39,469 nucleotides of DNA, taken from the NCBI GenBank assembly GCA_018645565.1, contig JABGWJ010000124.1, positions 1 through 39,469 on the forward strand. Direction: 5' to 3'. This DNA is from a bacterium (GTDB lineage: Bacteria; Fidelibacterota; Marinisomatia; Marinisomatales; UBA1611). A program made the translations under genes and the position numbers. This document shows positions 9,301 through 16,549 of the stretch, in pieces; within the stretch, counting starts at the first letter, position 1, and the number at the start of each line of letters is the position of its first letter. A model generated the notes under the pieces. It saw only the letters and a program-made list of their open reading frames with translations. It was not told the DNA's origin and searched no databases.

Positions 9301-9467
9301 TAATCGAAAAGAGCGTGCAAGCACAGTTTCTAGTTCCGATGGCGGTTTCACTAGCTTTTGGTGTGTTATTTGCAACTTTTATTACACTGATTTTGGTGCC
9401 AACTAGTTATTTAATTATTGAGGACATGAAAGATTTTTCCGCAAAACTATTTAATAAAAACGCTTAA
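6303..9467 (+). CDS. RND efflux pump inner-membrane permease (AcrB/HAE1-like)
   Basis: 1054 residues, full length for the family, with TM1 at the N-terminus, a large periplasmic loop (FPDI..PIINVSVLYPGASPEDIEE), TM2-6, a second loop and TM7-12. The proton-relay aspartates are present in TM4 (GIVVDDAVVVGEN, D396 and D397), and the C-terminal half carries GVVVNDSLVMVDFINR and RRFRPILLTS. It exchanges protons for substrates and works with the two preceding proteins. The MarR regulator upstream suggests drugs or toxic organics rather than metal ions, and I see no methionine-rich metal-relay signature, but this is inference. Confidence 0.95.
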   Translation: MKNIIRWFILNTVAANLLMIFIIIAGLFTLSRLRMEVFPDITIPIINVSVLYPGASPEDIEESICVKVEEQVQGINGLKRITSSSNESYGSINIEVENGYDIDEVKDEVQSLVDAITSFPDDAEKPTVKSFDGQPEVITIAVHGNVDEVSLLNIAEKVRDEVSDLPSITQTRLGKKPREISIEISENTLQKYGLSFDYVASKIRSSSMDVPGGAIETYDGEILIRSKGQAYSGDEFGAIPVLSLPDGSTVLLRDIANIVDGFQDVEYDIKFNSEPALLIRVYRTGEQNALNIADEVHKYIKKKNPTMPPGISLTTMKDESVILRGRIELLTENAYLGLVLVLIVLALFLKPKLAAWVSLGIPISFMGGFWLLPLFDVSINMISLFTFILVLGIVVDDAVVVGENIHIFRKRGLSAVDAALEGAYQVAKPVIFAVLTTMVTFSPMILVEGAMGKIWRIIPVVTIVVLLFSLIESLTILPAHLAHMKDDDEEEQNRFLAWWSKVQLVIHNGLQSFIKNQYNPLLRLALKNRGNTIAISISIFIFTIGLVASGFIKFNFFPPLEADIVIAGVEYPEGTPVQITKVGLEQVEKSAYRLKDSLEVLYPDKEIFINMVSTAGDQPIKTQSARGPGNLDANFFGSHLAECVIELAPGEERPVSTIEISKIWRELTGPIAGVKQVTFDSDLFSSGAPIEIQLSSISREDLKAVTSILKDKLQTYAGVFDIKDSFSAGKDEIKLSLRPEAQNYGITMASLARQVRQAFYGDEVQRVQRGRDEIKVFLRYPKEERASLNNLEQMNVRVGNDIEVPLGQVASSELSSGYSTITRTDRKRSISVTADVDLSEANANEILAKFEKEHILPILKNYPNVIYSFEGEQREQRDTLGSLFKNFALALFIVYVLLAIPFKSYSQPLIIMSAIPFGFTGAVIGHIIMGMNLAVLSIIGIVALSGVVVNDSLVMVDFINRYRQEDGKSCLEAALAAGPRRFRPILLTSVTTFVGLFPLLIEKSVQAQFLVPMAVSLAFGVLFATFITLILVPTSYLIIEDMKDFSAKLFNKNA

Positions 9468-9482
9468 AACGCTCATTATTGA

Positions 9483-9511
9483 TTGACAAGGTCAGATTGT
9501 TTCAATTAAAT
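9483..9511 (+). promoter_or_regulatory. Sigma70-type promoter candidate
   Basis: A perfect -35 hexamer TTGACA (9483-9488) is followed after 17 bases by TTAAAT (9506-9511, four of six matches to the -10 consensus). It lies between the RND gene and the SDR gene at 9556, which also has AAGG about nine bases before its ATG. It would start transcription of the SDR-peroxiredoxin-TonB receptor run. Confidence 0.45.
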
Positions 9512-9555
9512 TTATTACATATTATTTCTCACAATAAAATGATAAGGTACACAAA

Positions 9556-10485
9556 ATGAAAATCGCAGTTTTTGGTGGAACAGGGTTTGTAGGTTCATAC
9601 ATAATTGACAATCTCATTGAAGAAAACCACCATCCAAAATTATTAGTCCGCAAAGGTTCAGAAAGCAAAGTGGCTTTATCAGAAAAATGTGAAATAATAG
9701 ATGGCGACATTAATAATGTAAGTGCTATTAAAGAAACCATTGCTGATTCGGATGCTGTTATCTACACAATAGGAATTATTAGAGAGTTTAAATCAAAGAG
9801 TATCACTTATGAAAATTTGCATTTTGATGGTGCTGTAAAGTGCATTGATGCCGCACAAGAAGCTGGTGTAAAAAGATTTATTTTGATGAGTGCTAATGGA
9901 GTGTGTCCTGATGGAACAGGTTATCAAAAAACAAAATGGATGTCTGAACAGTATCTTAAGAATACCAAATTAGATTGGACGATTTTTAGGCCATCCACGA
10001 TCTTTGGTGACCCAAGAGGTAGCGGTCGTCCTGAGTTTTGTTCTCAGCTAAAAAAAGACATGATTGCCTTGCCGTTTCCAGCGCCTCTTTTTCATGACGG
10101 TCTCAATCCTTTTGATGCAGGAAATTTTTCTATGTCTCCAATTCATATTAAGGATGTTGCAAAGAGTTTTGTTAGTGCGCTAGATAATAAAAATATGGTA
10201 AATAAAACAATAGAGCTTGGGGGTGAGTCTTTCACTTGGAAAGAAATAATTAAAAAAATCGGATCTGCGTCTGGGAAAAATAAATTTATGGTTCCTGCTC
10301 CTGTCTTTGCCGTCAAGTCCATTGCCGCAATATTAGATAGATTTAGTTGGTTTCCCGTCACAGCTGACCAGTTAACTATGCTGGTTGAAGGTAATACTTG
10401 TGACTCTTCAAAGTTTTTTTCAGAAAATAAATTAGTACCGATTCCTTTTAATAAAGAAAATCTTTCCTACCTAGGTAAAGATTAA
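9556..10485 (+). CDS. NAD(P)-binding SDR/epimerase-like protein (NDUFA9-type atypical SDR)
   Basis: 309 residues with a Rossmann nucleotide motif at the very start (KIAVFGGTGFVGSYI, GGxGxxG) and the pattern of complex-I NDUFA9-like and NmrA-like atypical SDRs: DGDINN, VIYTIGI, KRFILMSANG, then YQKTKWMSEQYL and WTIFRPSTIFGDP. The canonical YxxxK is represented by YQKTKW, so catalysis is possible but unproven. Such proteins act as sugar epimerases, quinone-linked reductases or assembly factors. It is followed after two bases by the selenoprotein peroxiredoxin and has its own promoter candidate. No substrate can be assigned. Confidence 0.85.
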   Translation: MKIAVFGGTGFVGSYIIDNLIEENHHPKLLVRKGSESKVALSEKCEIIDGDINNVSAIKETIADSDAVIYTIGIIREFKSKSITYENLHFDGAVKCIDAAQEAGVKRFILMSANGVCPDGTGYQKTKWMSEQYLKNTKLDWTIFRPSTIFGDPRGSGRPEFCSQLKKDMIALPFPAPLFHDGLNPFDAGNFSMSPIHIKDVAKSFVSALDNKNMVNKTIELGGESFTWKEIIKKIGSASGKNKFMVPAPVFAVKSIAAILDRFSWFPVTADQLTMLVEGNTCDSSKFFSENKLVPIPFNKENLSYLGKD

Positions 10486-10487
10486 TA

Positions 10488-10997
10488 TTGAAATATTTAA
10501 TTGGATTAAGTGTACTAGCTATGTTTTCTTTAACAATAAATACTTTATTTTCACAAAAAATTTCTTTAGCTGAAGGTGAACTGGCTCCCCATTTTGAGTT
10601 GTTAGATCAGGACAAAAACATGATTTCATCAACAGATTTTAAGGGTAGAAGAAGTGTCATATATTTTTTCCCCTATGCTGATACCCCTGGCTGAGTAAAA
10701 GAAGCTTGCGGGTTCCGCAATATTTTTGAAGAATTTGAAAAAAATAATATTTTAGTTTTTGGAATTAGTTACAACAATCCAAGTGCTTTAAAAAAGTTTA
10801 AAGTGAGGTATAACCTGCCTTTTAGCTTTCTTTCAGACGCAAAAAAAGTTGTTGCAAAAAGTTTTGGAGCGGATGGCTTATTTACTCCAAAAAGAATGAC
10901 TTTTGTCATTGATGAGAACGGTAAAGTTGAAAAAATATATAAGAAAGTGAATATTAACACACATGCAGAAACTATACTCAAAGATCTTACTAGTTAA
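10488..10997 (+). CDS. Exported selenocysteine-containing peroxiredoxin (PrxQ/BCP type), in-frame TGA = Sec69
   Basis: Two open segments in one frame are separated by a single TGA at 10692-10694. Joined, they give a 169-residue thioredoxin-fold peroxiredoxin: signal peptide (KYLIGLSVLAMFSLTINTLFSQ), ELAPHFELLDQ, YFFPYADTPG, then TGA, VKEACGFRNIFEEF, and the C-terminal FVIDENGKVEKIY. In PrxQ/BCP proteins the residue after TPG is the peroxidatic cysteine, and the cysteine five residues later (C74) resolves it. TGA stands exactly at that position and a SECIS-like hairpin follows, so I read Sec. It would reduce peroxides in the periplasm. The start is TTG at 10488, two bases after the SDR stop; the first ATG (10521) would destroy the signal. 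The end overlaps TonB receptor 1 by 35 bases. A TGA mutation in a Cys codon is the alternative. Confidence 0.88.
10699..10727 (+). promoter_or_regulatory. Bacterial SECIS-like stem-loop
   Basis: Immediately after the in-frame TGA, TTGCGG (10706-10711) pairs perfectly with CCGCAA (10715-10720) around a GTT loop. A 2x2 internal loop and a weak lower stem (10699-10703 with 10723-10727) extend it. The loop starts with G, 17 bases after the TGA, which fits the known bacterial SECIS geometry read by SelB. The hairpin uses GGG and CGC codons, unusual in this AT-rich region, suggesting selection on RNA structure. Confidence 0.8.
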
Positions 10998-13323
10998 GAT
11001 AATTACTATAACAGCTTTACAGCTAAATATTGTCAGTGCGCAACAAGATGGCTCTGTATACGGTTTTGTTACTGATAGTTCAAGTGGCGAAGCTTTAATT
11101 GGAGCGAATGTATTTATTAATGAACTTGGACTTGGAATGGCAACTGATGTTAATGGTTATTATGTGTTGCAGGAAATACCGCCTGGAGCGCATAATATTT
11201 TAGTTTCGTACGTTGGATATAAAATTCTGTCTAAGAGAATTGAAATAGTTGATGGTGAGGCTCTAAAACTTGATTTGGTTTTAAGCGAAGAAGTTGTTTC
11301 AATTAGTGAGGTCGAGGTGACTGCGGAAAAAATAAAGAGGAAAAACAATATTCAGCCAAGCACGGTAAACCTTTCGCCCAGAATGCTTAGGTCTGCACCT
11401 GCTCTTGCAGAACCCGATTTATTTAGAACAATCCAAGCTTTACCGGGGGTACTGACTACATCGGAATTTAGCACCGGTCTAGTCATTAGAGGTGGTAATA
11501 CAGATCAAAACCTCATCCTTCTTGATGGTGTGACAGTGTATAACCCCTCACATTTGGGAGGGATTTTTTCTAATTTTATTGTCGATGGTGTAAAAGAAGC
11601 AGAGTTAATTAAAGGTGCCTACAATGCTGAATATGGTGGTCGTTTATCTGCAGTATTGAATATTATTAGTAGAGAAGGAAATAAAAAAAAGATTGAAGGT
11701 AAAGCGAATCTTTCATTGCTTTCTGCTCAAGCAACTTTAGAAGGTCCTTTCTACAAAGGTGCTTGGGTTTTTTCTGGCAGAAGAACATACTTTGATAAAA
11801 TTTTTCAAAATGTCCCTACCATACCCCCATATTATTTTTACGATGTTCAGAGCCATATATACTCTGATTTAACTCCTAAAGATAGAATCTCGTTAAGTTT
11901 TTACAATGGCGTTGATGATCTCCTTTTTGACACCTTCGGTCTTGCGGGTAGATGGGGAAATCGAACAATAAGTGCTCAATACCGTAGAGTTTTTTCTGAA
12001 AAGCTTATTGGAAACTTTTTGCTAGCAAATAGTCTGTTTTTTACAGAGTTTGGTTTAGGAGGATCTAATGGTTTAAATAGTGATAATCAGATAGACGATG
12101 CAACTATGGCCGCAAATTTTTCATGGTTTAAATCATCTTCAAGTACGATAAAATTTGGAGCTCAAATCAAAAATTTAGGCTTTTTGTACACCAATTCATT
12201 TAATGACTCACTACAATTTGAAATTGACACAAAACCAAAAGAATACGCTAGTTTTGTAAAATTAAAATACTCTCCTTCAGAAAAATTCATTTTAGAACCA
12301 GGTATAAGAATAAACTTATATAATGTATATAGTGACTCTATTTTTCCTGATTTACGTTTTGGAACGAAATATTTATTAACAGATGATAGATACATTAATT
12401 TTTCTGTAGGTAATTATCATCAATTTATTGCCACTTTTCAAGACGATTATAACCCAACTATTCTTGATCAATGGATAGCAGTTGATAATACCGTAGCTCC
12501 AGCTAAGTCATCGCAGATTGTTCTTGGTTATGAAGAATACATAAATGATTTGTATAAACTTCAAGTTGAAGGATATTACAAAGATATTAAAAATTTATTC
12601 ACTTTTGAAGAATCCAGATCAACCACAGATGAGGCTATTTCTGATACTGCTCTTTCTGATATTGTAACACCATCGAATGGTTACGCTTATGGCTTAGAGT
12701 TGTTTGCACAAAAAATGAGCGGAAGGTTAAGTGGTTGGTTAGCATATACTTACTCTGTTTCCAGAAAATCAATGAATAGCATCTTTTATGATCAAAATGA
12801 AGAATATTATAATAGTTGGGATAGAACTCACTCTTTTAGCGCGCTGGGTAATTATCAAATAAACCAAAAATTGGATATGAATTGGAAATTATCGCTGCAA
12901 TCTGGTCAAGCATATACGCCAATAATAGGTTATTATAATCAAATTTTGCCCGAAAGTCCTGATGAGGTTTACCGGACAATTCCGGGGACAAGAAACTCAG
13001 CAAGATATTCGCCATATAGCAGGATGGATCTAGGGCTTGTATACCATACTAAATTATTCGGAACAAAAATGGACGTCTATCTACAAGTAATTAATCTTTT
13101 TAATAGAAAAAATACTTTTAGAAAGTCTTACAGCGTAGGAAGCATCTACAATGGCGTTGATGATGATGGAGATTGGGATGAAGAAAAGGATGATGCTAAT
13201 GGGAATGGAAAGCCGGATGTCGGTGAATTCAATGTCGATGAACAAGATGAGGGAAGGCTTCAAGTCAATGATATCAGCCTATTCCCAATTATTCCTACCA
13301 TCGGCTTTAGTTGGGAGTTTTAA
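10963..13323 (+). CDS. TonB-dependent outer-membrane receptor with carboxypeptidase-regulatory-like domain (receptor 1)
   Basis: 786 residues: signal peptide ending near VSAQQ, a CarboxypepD_reg-like beta-sandwich (about 30-115, GFVTDSSSGEALIGANVFI ... GMATDVNGYYVLQEIPPG), a TonB plug (about 140-245, LFRTIQALPGV, GLVIRGGNTDQNLILLDGV, YGGRLSAVLNI) and a 22-strand-type barrel ending in phenylalanine (FSWEF), the outer-membrane insertion signal. It imports a large or scarce nutrient using TonB energy. A DDDGDWDEEKDDANGNGKPD segment near the C-terminus resembles calcium-binding loops. It overlaps the selenoprotein by 35 bases and directly abuts the DUF4249-like lipoprotein, its likely surface partner. 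It is paralogous to the receptor at 29482-31947. Ligand unknown. Confidence 0.93.
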   Translation: MQKLYSKILLVKIITITALQLNIVSAQQDGSVYGFVTDSSSGEALIGANVFINELGLGMATDVNGYYVLQEIPPGAHNILVSYVGYKILSKRIEIVDGEALKLDLVLSEEVVSISEVEVTAEKIKRKNNIQPSTVNLSPRMLRSAPALAEPDLFRTIQALPGVLTTSEFSTGLVIRGGNTDQNLILLDGVTVYNPSHLGGIFSNFIVDGVKEAELIKGAYNAEYGGRLSAVLNIISREGNKKKIEGKANLSLLSAQATLEGPFYKGAWVFSGRRTYFDKIFQNVPTIPPYYFYDVQSHIYSDLTPKDRISLSFYNGVDDLLFDTFGLAGRWGNRTISAQYRRVFSEKLIGNFLLANSLFFTEFGLGGSNGLNSDNQIDDATMAANFSWFKSSSSTIKFGAQIKNLGFLYTNSFNDSLQFEIDTKPKEYASFVKLKYSPSEKFILEPGIRINLYNVYSDSIFPDLRFGTKYLLTDDRYINFSVGNYHQFIATFQDDYNPTILDQWIAVDNTVAPAKSSQIVLGYEEYINDLYKLQVEGYYKDIKNLFTFEESRSTTDEAISDTALSDIVTPSNGYAYGLELFAQKMSGRLSGWLAYTYSVSRKSMNSIFYDQNEEYYNSWDRTHSFSALGNYQINQKLDMNWKLSLQSGQAYTPIIGYYNQILPESPDEVYRTIPGTRNSARYSPYSRMDLGLVYHTKLFGTKMDVYLQVINLFNRKNTFRKSYSVGSIYNGVDDDGDWDEEKDDANGNGKPDVGEFNVDEQDEGRLQVNDISLFPIIPTIGFSWEF

Positions 13324-14535
13324 ATGAGAAATAATATGAAATTAATAATTCAAATCTTTTTTGTATCAATCTTTTTTCAATCATGTTCTTTTGATGATAA
13401 TAATATTGAATATGAGGAACAGCTTGTAGTATTTGCATCAATAAATGCTGGGTTCCCTGTGTTTGACACTGTATTTGTCTCTAGAACGGCAGGTGTTGAA
13501 GAGTCAGTAGATGCGGCAAATCTATATATTGAAAACGCAAATGTAAAATTGATAAATCTGTCAGATAGTACAGAATTAAATTTTTATTCAATAGGTAACG
13601 GAAGATACTATCCAGTAGATATTTCAATGCAAAACGTAGACTCAATTTCGAGGTACTGGCTTGATTACATTATTAAATCTGGAACTTCCTATCGTTTAGT
13701 TGTGAGTAGCGGCCAAGATTCTGTAATTGCTCAAACTAATGTACCTGAAAAAATAGTCATCACACCAGCGAATATGCCTGACTACAATTGTCCTGATGGT
13801 AGTAATCAACCAGTAAGCACTATTGATGTAAACAATTTAGACAATTTGACATTTGATCAAATGCTTTCTCTTTACCTAGACCCGATAGATTATATTGAAA
13901 GTAATAGTATCAATGTAGATTCTGTTGAATTTAAAATTGGAGACTGTTACACCAAAAGCTTCGCAAGTATTCCCATGTTTGCAGTTGACTTCAACGAAGA
14001 TGATTACAATACAATACAAATTATATCAAATGCTCTAGAGACTGACGCAGTTGGTCTTGAGCCGTTTAATGATGAAAATAGTAATGGTACTTTTGATGAA
14101 GGGGAAATTTTTTCAGATAGAAACAGTAACGGTGTTCGAGACAGTTGTTACATTAATCTAATTTATAGTGACGAAAAGGGTCTTTTTGATAATGATAGTT
14201 TAGAGTATAACAGATTAGCAAATATTTGGAAAAACCCTCTGAAAAAAGGTGGAGCAGATGGTACATGGCGTGAAAACAGCCCATATAGAAATAATCCATG
14301 GTTGTGGAATGCAGATAGAGCGCCATCCCCAATTATGTGGCTTTATTTTGATTATTATGGTCACTACATGATGACATATAAATCGACTAGTGATTCATAT
14401 TTTAATTATTTCAAAGGAGACCCTGTCGGGCAAAATATATACTTACTTCCAGAATCAAATTTTGAAGGTGGTCTTGGCGTATTTTATAGCTCTTCTTCTG
14501 CCTCCTTTCTTGTTAAAATAACTAAACCAGAATAA
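13324..14535 (+). CDS. DUF4249-like lipoprotein, partner of TonB receptor 1
   Basis: About 400 residues with a lipoprotein signal (LIIQIFFVSIFFQSC). The following pattern, VVFASINAGFPVFDTVFVSRTAG, then a beta-sandwich and late aromatic repeats, resembles DUF4249 lipoproteins that are encoded next to TonB receptors in Bacteroidota and relatives. Two back-to-back acidic loops (DENSNGTFDEGE and DRNSNGVRD) look like calcium-binding motifs. The ATG directly follows the receptor stop codon; an in-frame ATG at 13339 would give a shorter, more typical leader. The pairing recurs at 29482-33028. It is probably an outer-membrane lipoprotein assisting substrate capture; ligand unknown. Confidence 0.75.
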   Translation: MRNNMKLIIQIFFVSIFFQSCSFDDNNIEYEEQLVVFASINAGFPVFDTVFVSRTAGVEESVDAANLYIENANVKLINLSDSTELNFYSIGNGRYYPVDISMQNVDSISRYWLDYIIKSGTSYRLVVSSGQDSVIAQTNVPEKIVITPANMPDYNCPDGSNQPVSTIDVNNLDNLTFDQMLSLYLDPIDYIESNSINVDSVEFKIGDCYTKSFASIPMFAVDFNEDDYNTIQIISNALETDAVGLEPFNDENSNGTFDEGEIFSDRNSNGVRDSCYINLIYSDEKGLFDNDSLEYNRLANIWKNPLKKGGADGTWRENSPYRNNPWLWNADRAPSPIMWLYFDYYGHYMMTYKSTSDSYFNYFKGDPVGQNIYLLPESNFEGGLGVFYSSSSASFLVKITKPE

Positions 14536-14552
14536 AAAATATTTCTTTAAAC

Positions 14553-14595
14553 TTGTTAAAATAAAATGATGAATAATCTGAGTTTTATTTAACAA
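14553..14595. repeat. Long imperfect AT-rich inverted repeat
   Basis: TTGTTAAAATAAAA (14553-14566) and TTTTATTTAACAA (14583-14595) are inverted copies with one bulged base and a 16-base loop. The repeat fills the gap between the DUF4249-like gene and the next lipoprotein and ends five bases before that ATG. It could be a weak terminator, an operator or a hairpin limiting translation. AT-rich composition lowers its significance. Confidence 0.35.
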
Positions 14596-14599
14596 AAAA

Positions 14600-15973
14600 A
14601 TGAATATTTTTAAAAATCTTACTTTTATAATTTTTTGTTTAGCAATATTTAACGCGTGCGAAAAAGAAGATCCTGAAGTTGAAGATTGTGCAGGAATCCT
14701 CAGTGGGGATAGCGTTTGTGGTTGTATGGACATAGAGGCAATGAATTATGATAGTACCGCTACCTATGATGATGGTACATGTGAGTACAATCAAAATGTA
14801 GATTGTGCTGGTGTAACTGGTGGTGACAATATTTGTGGGTGTACGGATGAATCAGCTGTTAATTTTAATTCTCAAGCAACACATGATGATGAAAGTTGTC
14901 AATATTATAGTGGGCAGATGAATGTGGTTTGGTCAAAGTCGTATGAAGAAATAGATGGTGAAATGTGGTCTTTACGAACTGTTTCTGATGGAGGGTTTAT
15001 TATGTCGCTTGGTAATTCTAGTGATTGTGTTGATTCTCAATGTGATTACCAAGGTCAGTTAATAAGACTTGATTTAAATGGAGATATCATTTGGGAGAAG
15101 AAATACCCAGGGTCTTCAGCATTATACAGTACCATAGAAACTTCTGACGGGGGTTTCATATCAGCAGGATATTATGAATGTAATTCATCTGCAGATTGTT
15201 ATCCCGACATGTATATTCTAAAAACTGATTCAGATGGAGTTTTGGAGTGGTCAAGTACTGAATCTTCTGAAGGGAATAATAATGATTGGGCAAGAGATGT
15301 TATTCAGACTTCAGATGGTAACTATGTTATTGCGGGGACTTGGAATGATGATGGTTGGAATAGTAAAGCCTGTTTAAGAAAATATGATATAAATGGCGAA
15401 TTGATATGGGCTAATATTTATAATAATTCAGTTGCTAACGAAGCATATGAGGTCATTGAGACGGATGAAGGTGATATAGTCTTTGCCGGATATTCAGGCA
15501 CTCAGCACGGTGCATATAAGTTTTTTGTTGTTAAAACAGACCATGATGGAAATCAGATATGGACAAAAGCTAAAAACTCTACTGGGGATGCAATCCTTTA
15601 CTCTTTATGTCTAGCTCCGGATGGGAATTATGTTGCAGCTGGGTTTTGTAATAGTTGGCGAAGTAATTTGATTGTGAAAAGAAATTTGAACAATGGAAAT
15701 AATATATGGAATGAATGTATAATTGGTGAATTTAATGTTGGAGGTGTCTACGATATAACCCCTGCATTAGGTGGAGGCTATTACTTTATAGATGAAAGAA
15801 GTTATTTGACTAAAATAAGTGAGGATGGTGATATTATTTTCACTGAGCAGACCCTCGGCAATCAAGCTATAATTGAACTAGAGAATGGAGATTTAATTGT
15901 AGGTGGTAAAAATGCTTTTTTAGATGGTGGGTATGGCGGAGCAGCTAGTATTGTAAAATTATCATTTCAATAG
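14600..15973 (+). CDS. Lipoprotein with disulfide-type repeats and a propeller-like domain
   Basis: 457 residues. A lipoprotein signal (FIIFCLAIFNAC) precedes two cysteine repeats of the form DCAG...CGCxDxxAxNxxxxAxxDDxxCxY (about residues 29-55 and 65-95), common in secreted proteins of marine Bacteroidota and Marinimicrobia. The rest is a run of about 45-60 residue repeats with SDGGFI, LIRLDLNGDIIWEKKY, TSDGGFISAGYY, ILKTDSDGVLEW and SDGNYVIAGTW, the signature of a beta-propeller-like fold. It is probably surface exposed and binds a ligand or surface. It follows the receptor 1 pair on the same strand but is separated by a 64-base gap with an inverted repeat, so co-regulation is uncertain. 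Confidence 0.7.
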   Translation: MNIFKNLTFIIFCLAIFNACEKEDPEVEDCAGILSGDSVCGCMDIEAMNYDSTATYDDGTCEYNQNVDCAGVTGGDNICGCTDESAVNFNSQATHDDESCQYYSGQMNVVWSKSYEEIDGEMWSLRTVSDGGFIMSLGNSSDCVDSQCDYQGQLIRLDLNGDIIWEKKYPGSSALYSTIETSDGGFISAGYYECNSSADCYPDMYILKTDSDGVLEWSSTESSEGNNNDWARDVIQTSDGNYVIAGTWNDDGWNSKACLRKYDINGELIWANIYNNSVANEAYEVIETDEGDIVFAGYSGTQHGAYKFFVVKTDHDGNQIWTKAKNSTGDAILYSLCLAPDGNYVAAGFCNSWRSNLIVKRNLNNGNNIWNECIIGEFNVGGVYDITPALGGGYYFIDERSYLTKISEDGDIIFTEQTLGNQAIIELENGDLIVGGKNAFLDGGYGGAASIVKLSFQ

Positions 15974-16002
15974 CCAATAATTTAAACTACTGCAAAAATT
16001 TG

Positions 16003-16074
16003 TAGCCCGTAGGAGAATCGAACTCCTGTTGCCAGGATGAAAACCTGGAGTCCTAACCACTAGACGAACGGGCC
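16003..16074 (-). tRNA. tRNA-Glu (anticodon UUC)
   Basis: On the reverse strand the 72 bases fold into a full cloverleaf: acceptor GGCCCGT/ACGGGCT, D-arm GTCTAGTGGTTAGGAC, anticodon arm CCAGG-TTTTCAT-CCTGG with anticodon TTC, and T-arm AGGAG-TTCGATT-CTCCT. The discriminator base is A and no CCA is encoded. The first acceptor pair is G.U. It lies between a convergent lipoprotein gene and grxD. Confidence 0.95.
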
Positions 16075-16156
16075 AAATTTTGTAATAGCTTTAAAAATCT
16101 AAGGCCTAAATTTATTGAAACAACGAACTGAGGCCAACTACTTTTAGCAGTAGATG

Positions 16157-16471
16157 CTAACTATTTGCTTTATCAAGAATATCAAGTAATTGACCATTCT
16201 GATGAAGCTCATTAGTGATATCAGCTCCTCCAACTAGTTCTCCTTTTACAAATAATTGAGGAATGGTTGGCCAACCAGAATGCTCACTTAATTTTATACG
16301 AATGTTTGGATCTGTTAAAACATTTACATCCTTATAATCTATTCCATAATGATTGAGAATTTGTACTACATTGTTAGAAAAACCACATTGAGGCATCTCT
16401 TTTGTCCCCTTCATGTAAAGAATGATTGAGTTACTACTTATATCATCAACTATTTGTTCTTTTAAATCCAT
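16157..16471 (-). CDS. grxD: Monothiol glutaredoxin (Grx4/GrxD type)
   Basis: 104 residues, the normal length, with the diagnostic CGFS active site (residues 29-32) in the context KGTKEMPQCGFSNN, and the conserved WPTIPQLFVKGELVGGADI and DVNVLTDP segments. Monothiol glutaredoxins of this type bind a [2Fe-2S] cluster with glutathione as a dimer and deliver it to recipient proteins or to BolA. The gene appears monocistronic, upstream of tRNA-Glu on the same strand, with no BolA gene in the window. Identification is very secure. Confidence 0.96.
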   Translation of the reverse strand: MDLKEQIVDDISSNSIILYMKGTKEMPQCGFSNNVVQILNHYGIDYKDVNVLTDPNIRIKLSEHSGWPTIPQLFVKGELVGGADITNELHQNGQLLDILDKANS

Positions 16472-16549
16472 ATTATAACCTTATTTATGATTTTTTTTGA
16501 TAGAGGAAATTAAGAATATTTTATGATAAACATAAAAACCTATCATAAT

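Noticed and set aside
890-9480. Recurring AAAACGCT words before genes near 895 and 9460-9477
   Set aside because: Short, few in number and not consistently spaced from start codons; likely chance.
10692-10694. Peroxiredoxin as a pseudogene broken by a stop codon
   Set aside because: The stop is TGA, falls exactly on the catalytic cysteine, the frame is otherwise intact, and a SECIS-like hairpin follows.
16138-16157. CTACT/AGTAG hairpin after grxD as a terminator
   Set aside because: Only five base pairs and no T-run.
16472-16480. TATAAT directly before the grxD ATG as a promoter
   Set aside because: It touches the start codon, so it would need a leaderless or internal start; no -35 element is convincing.
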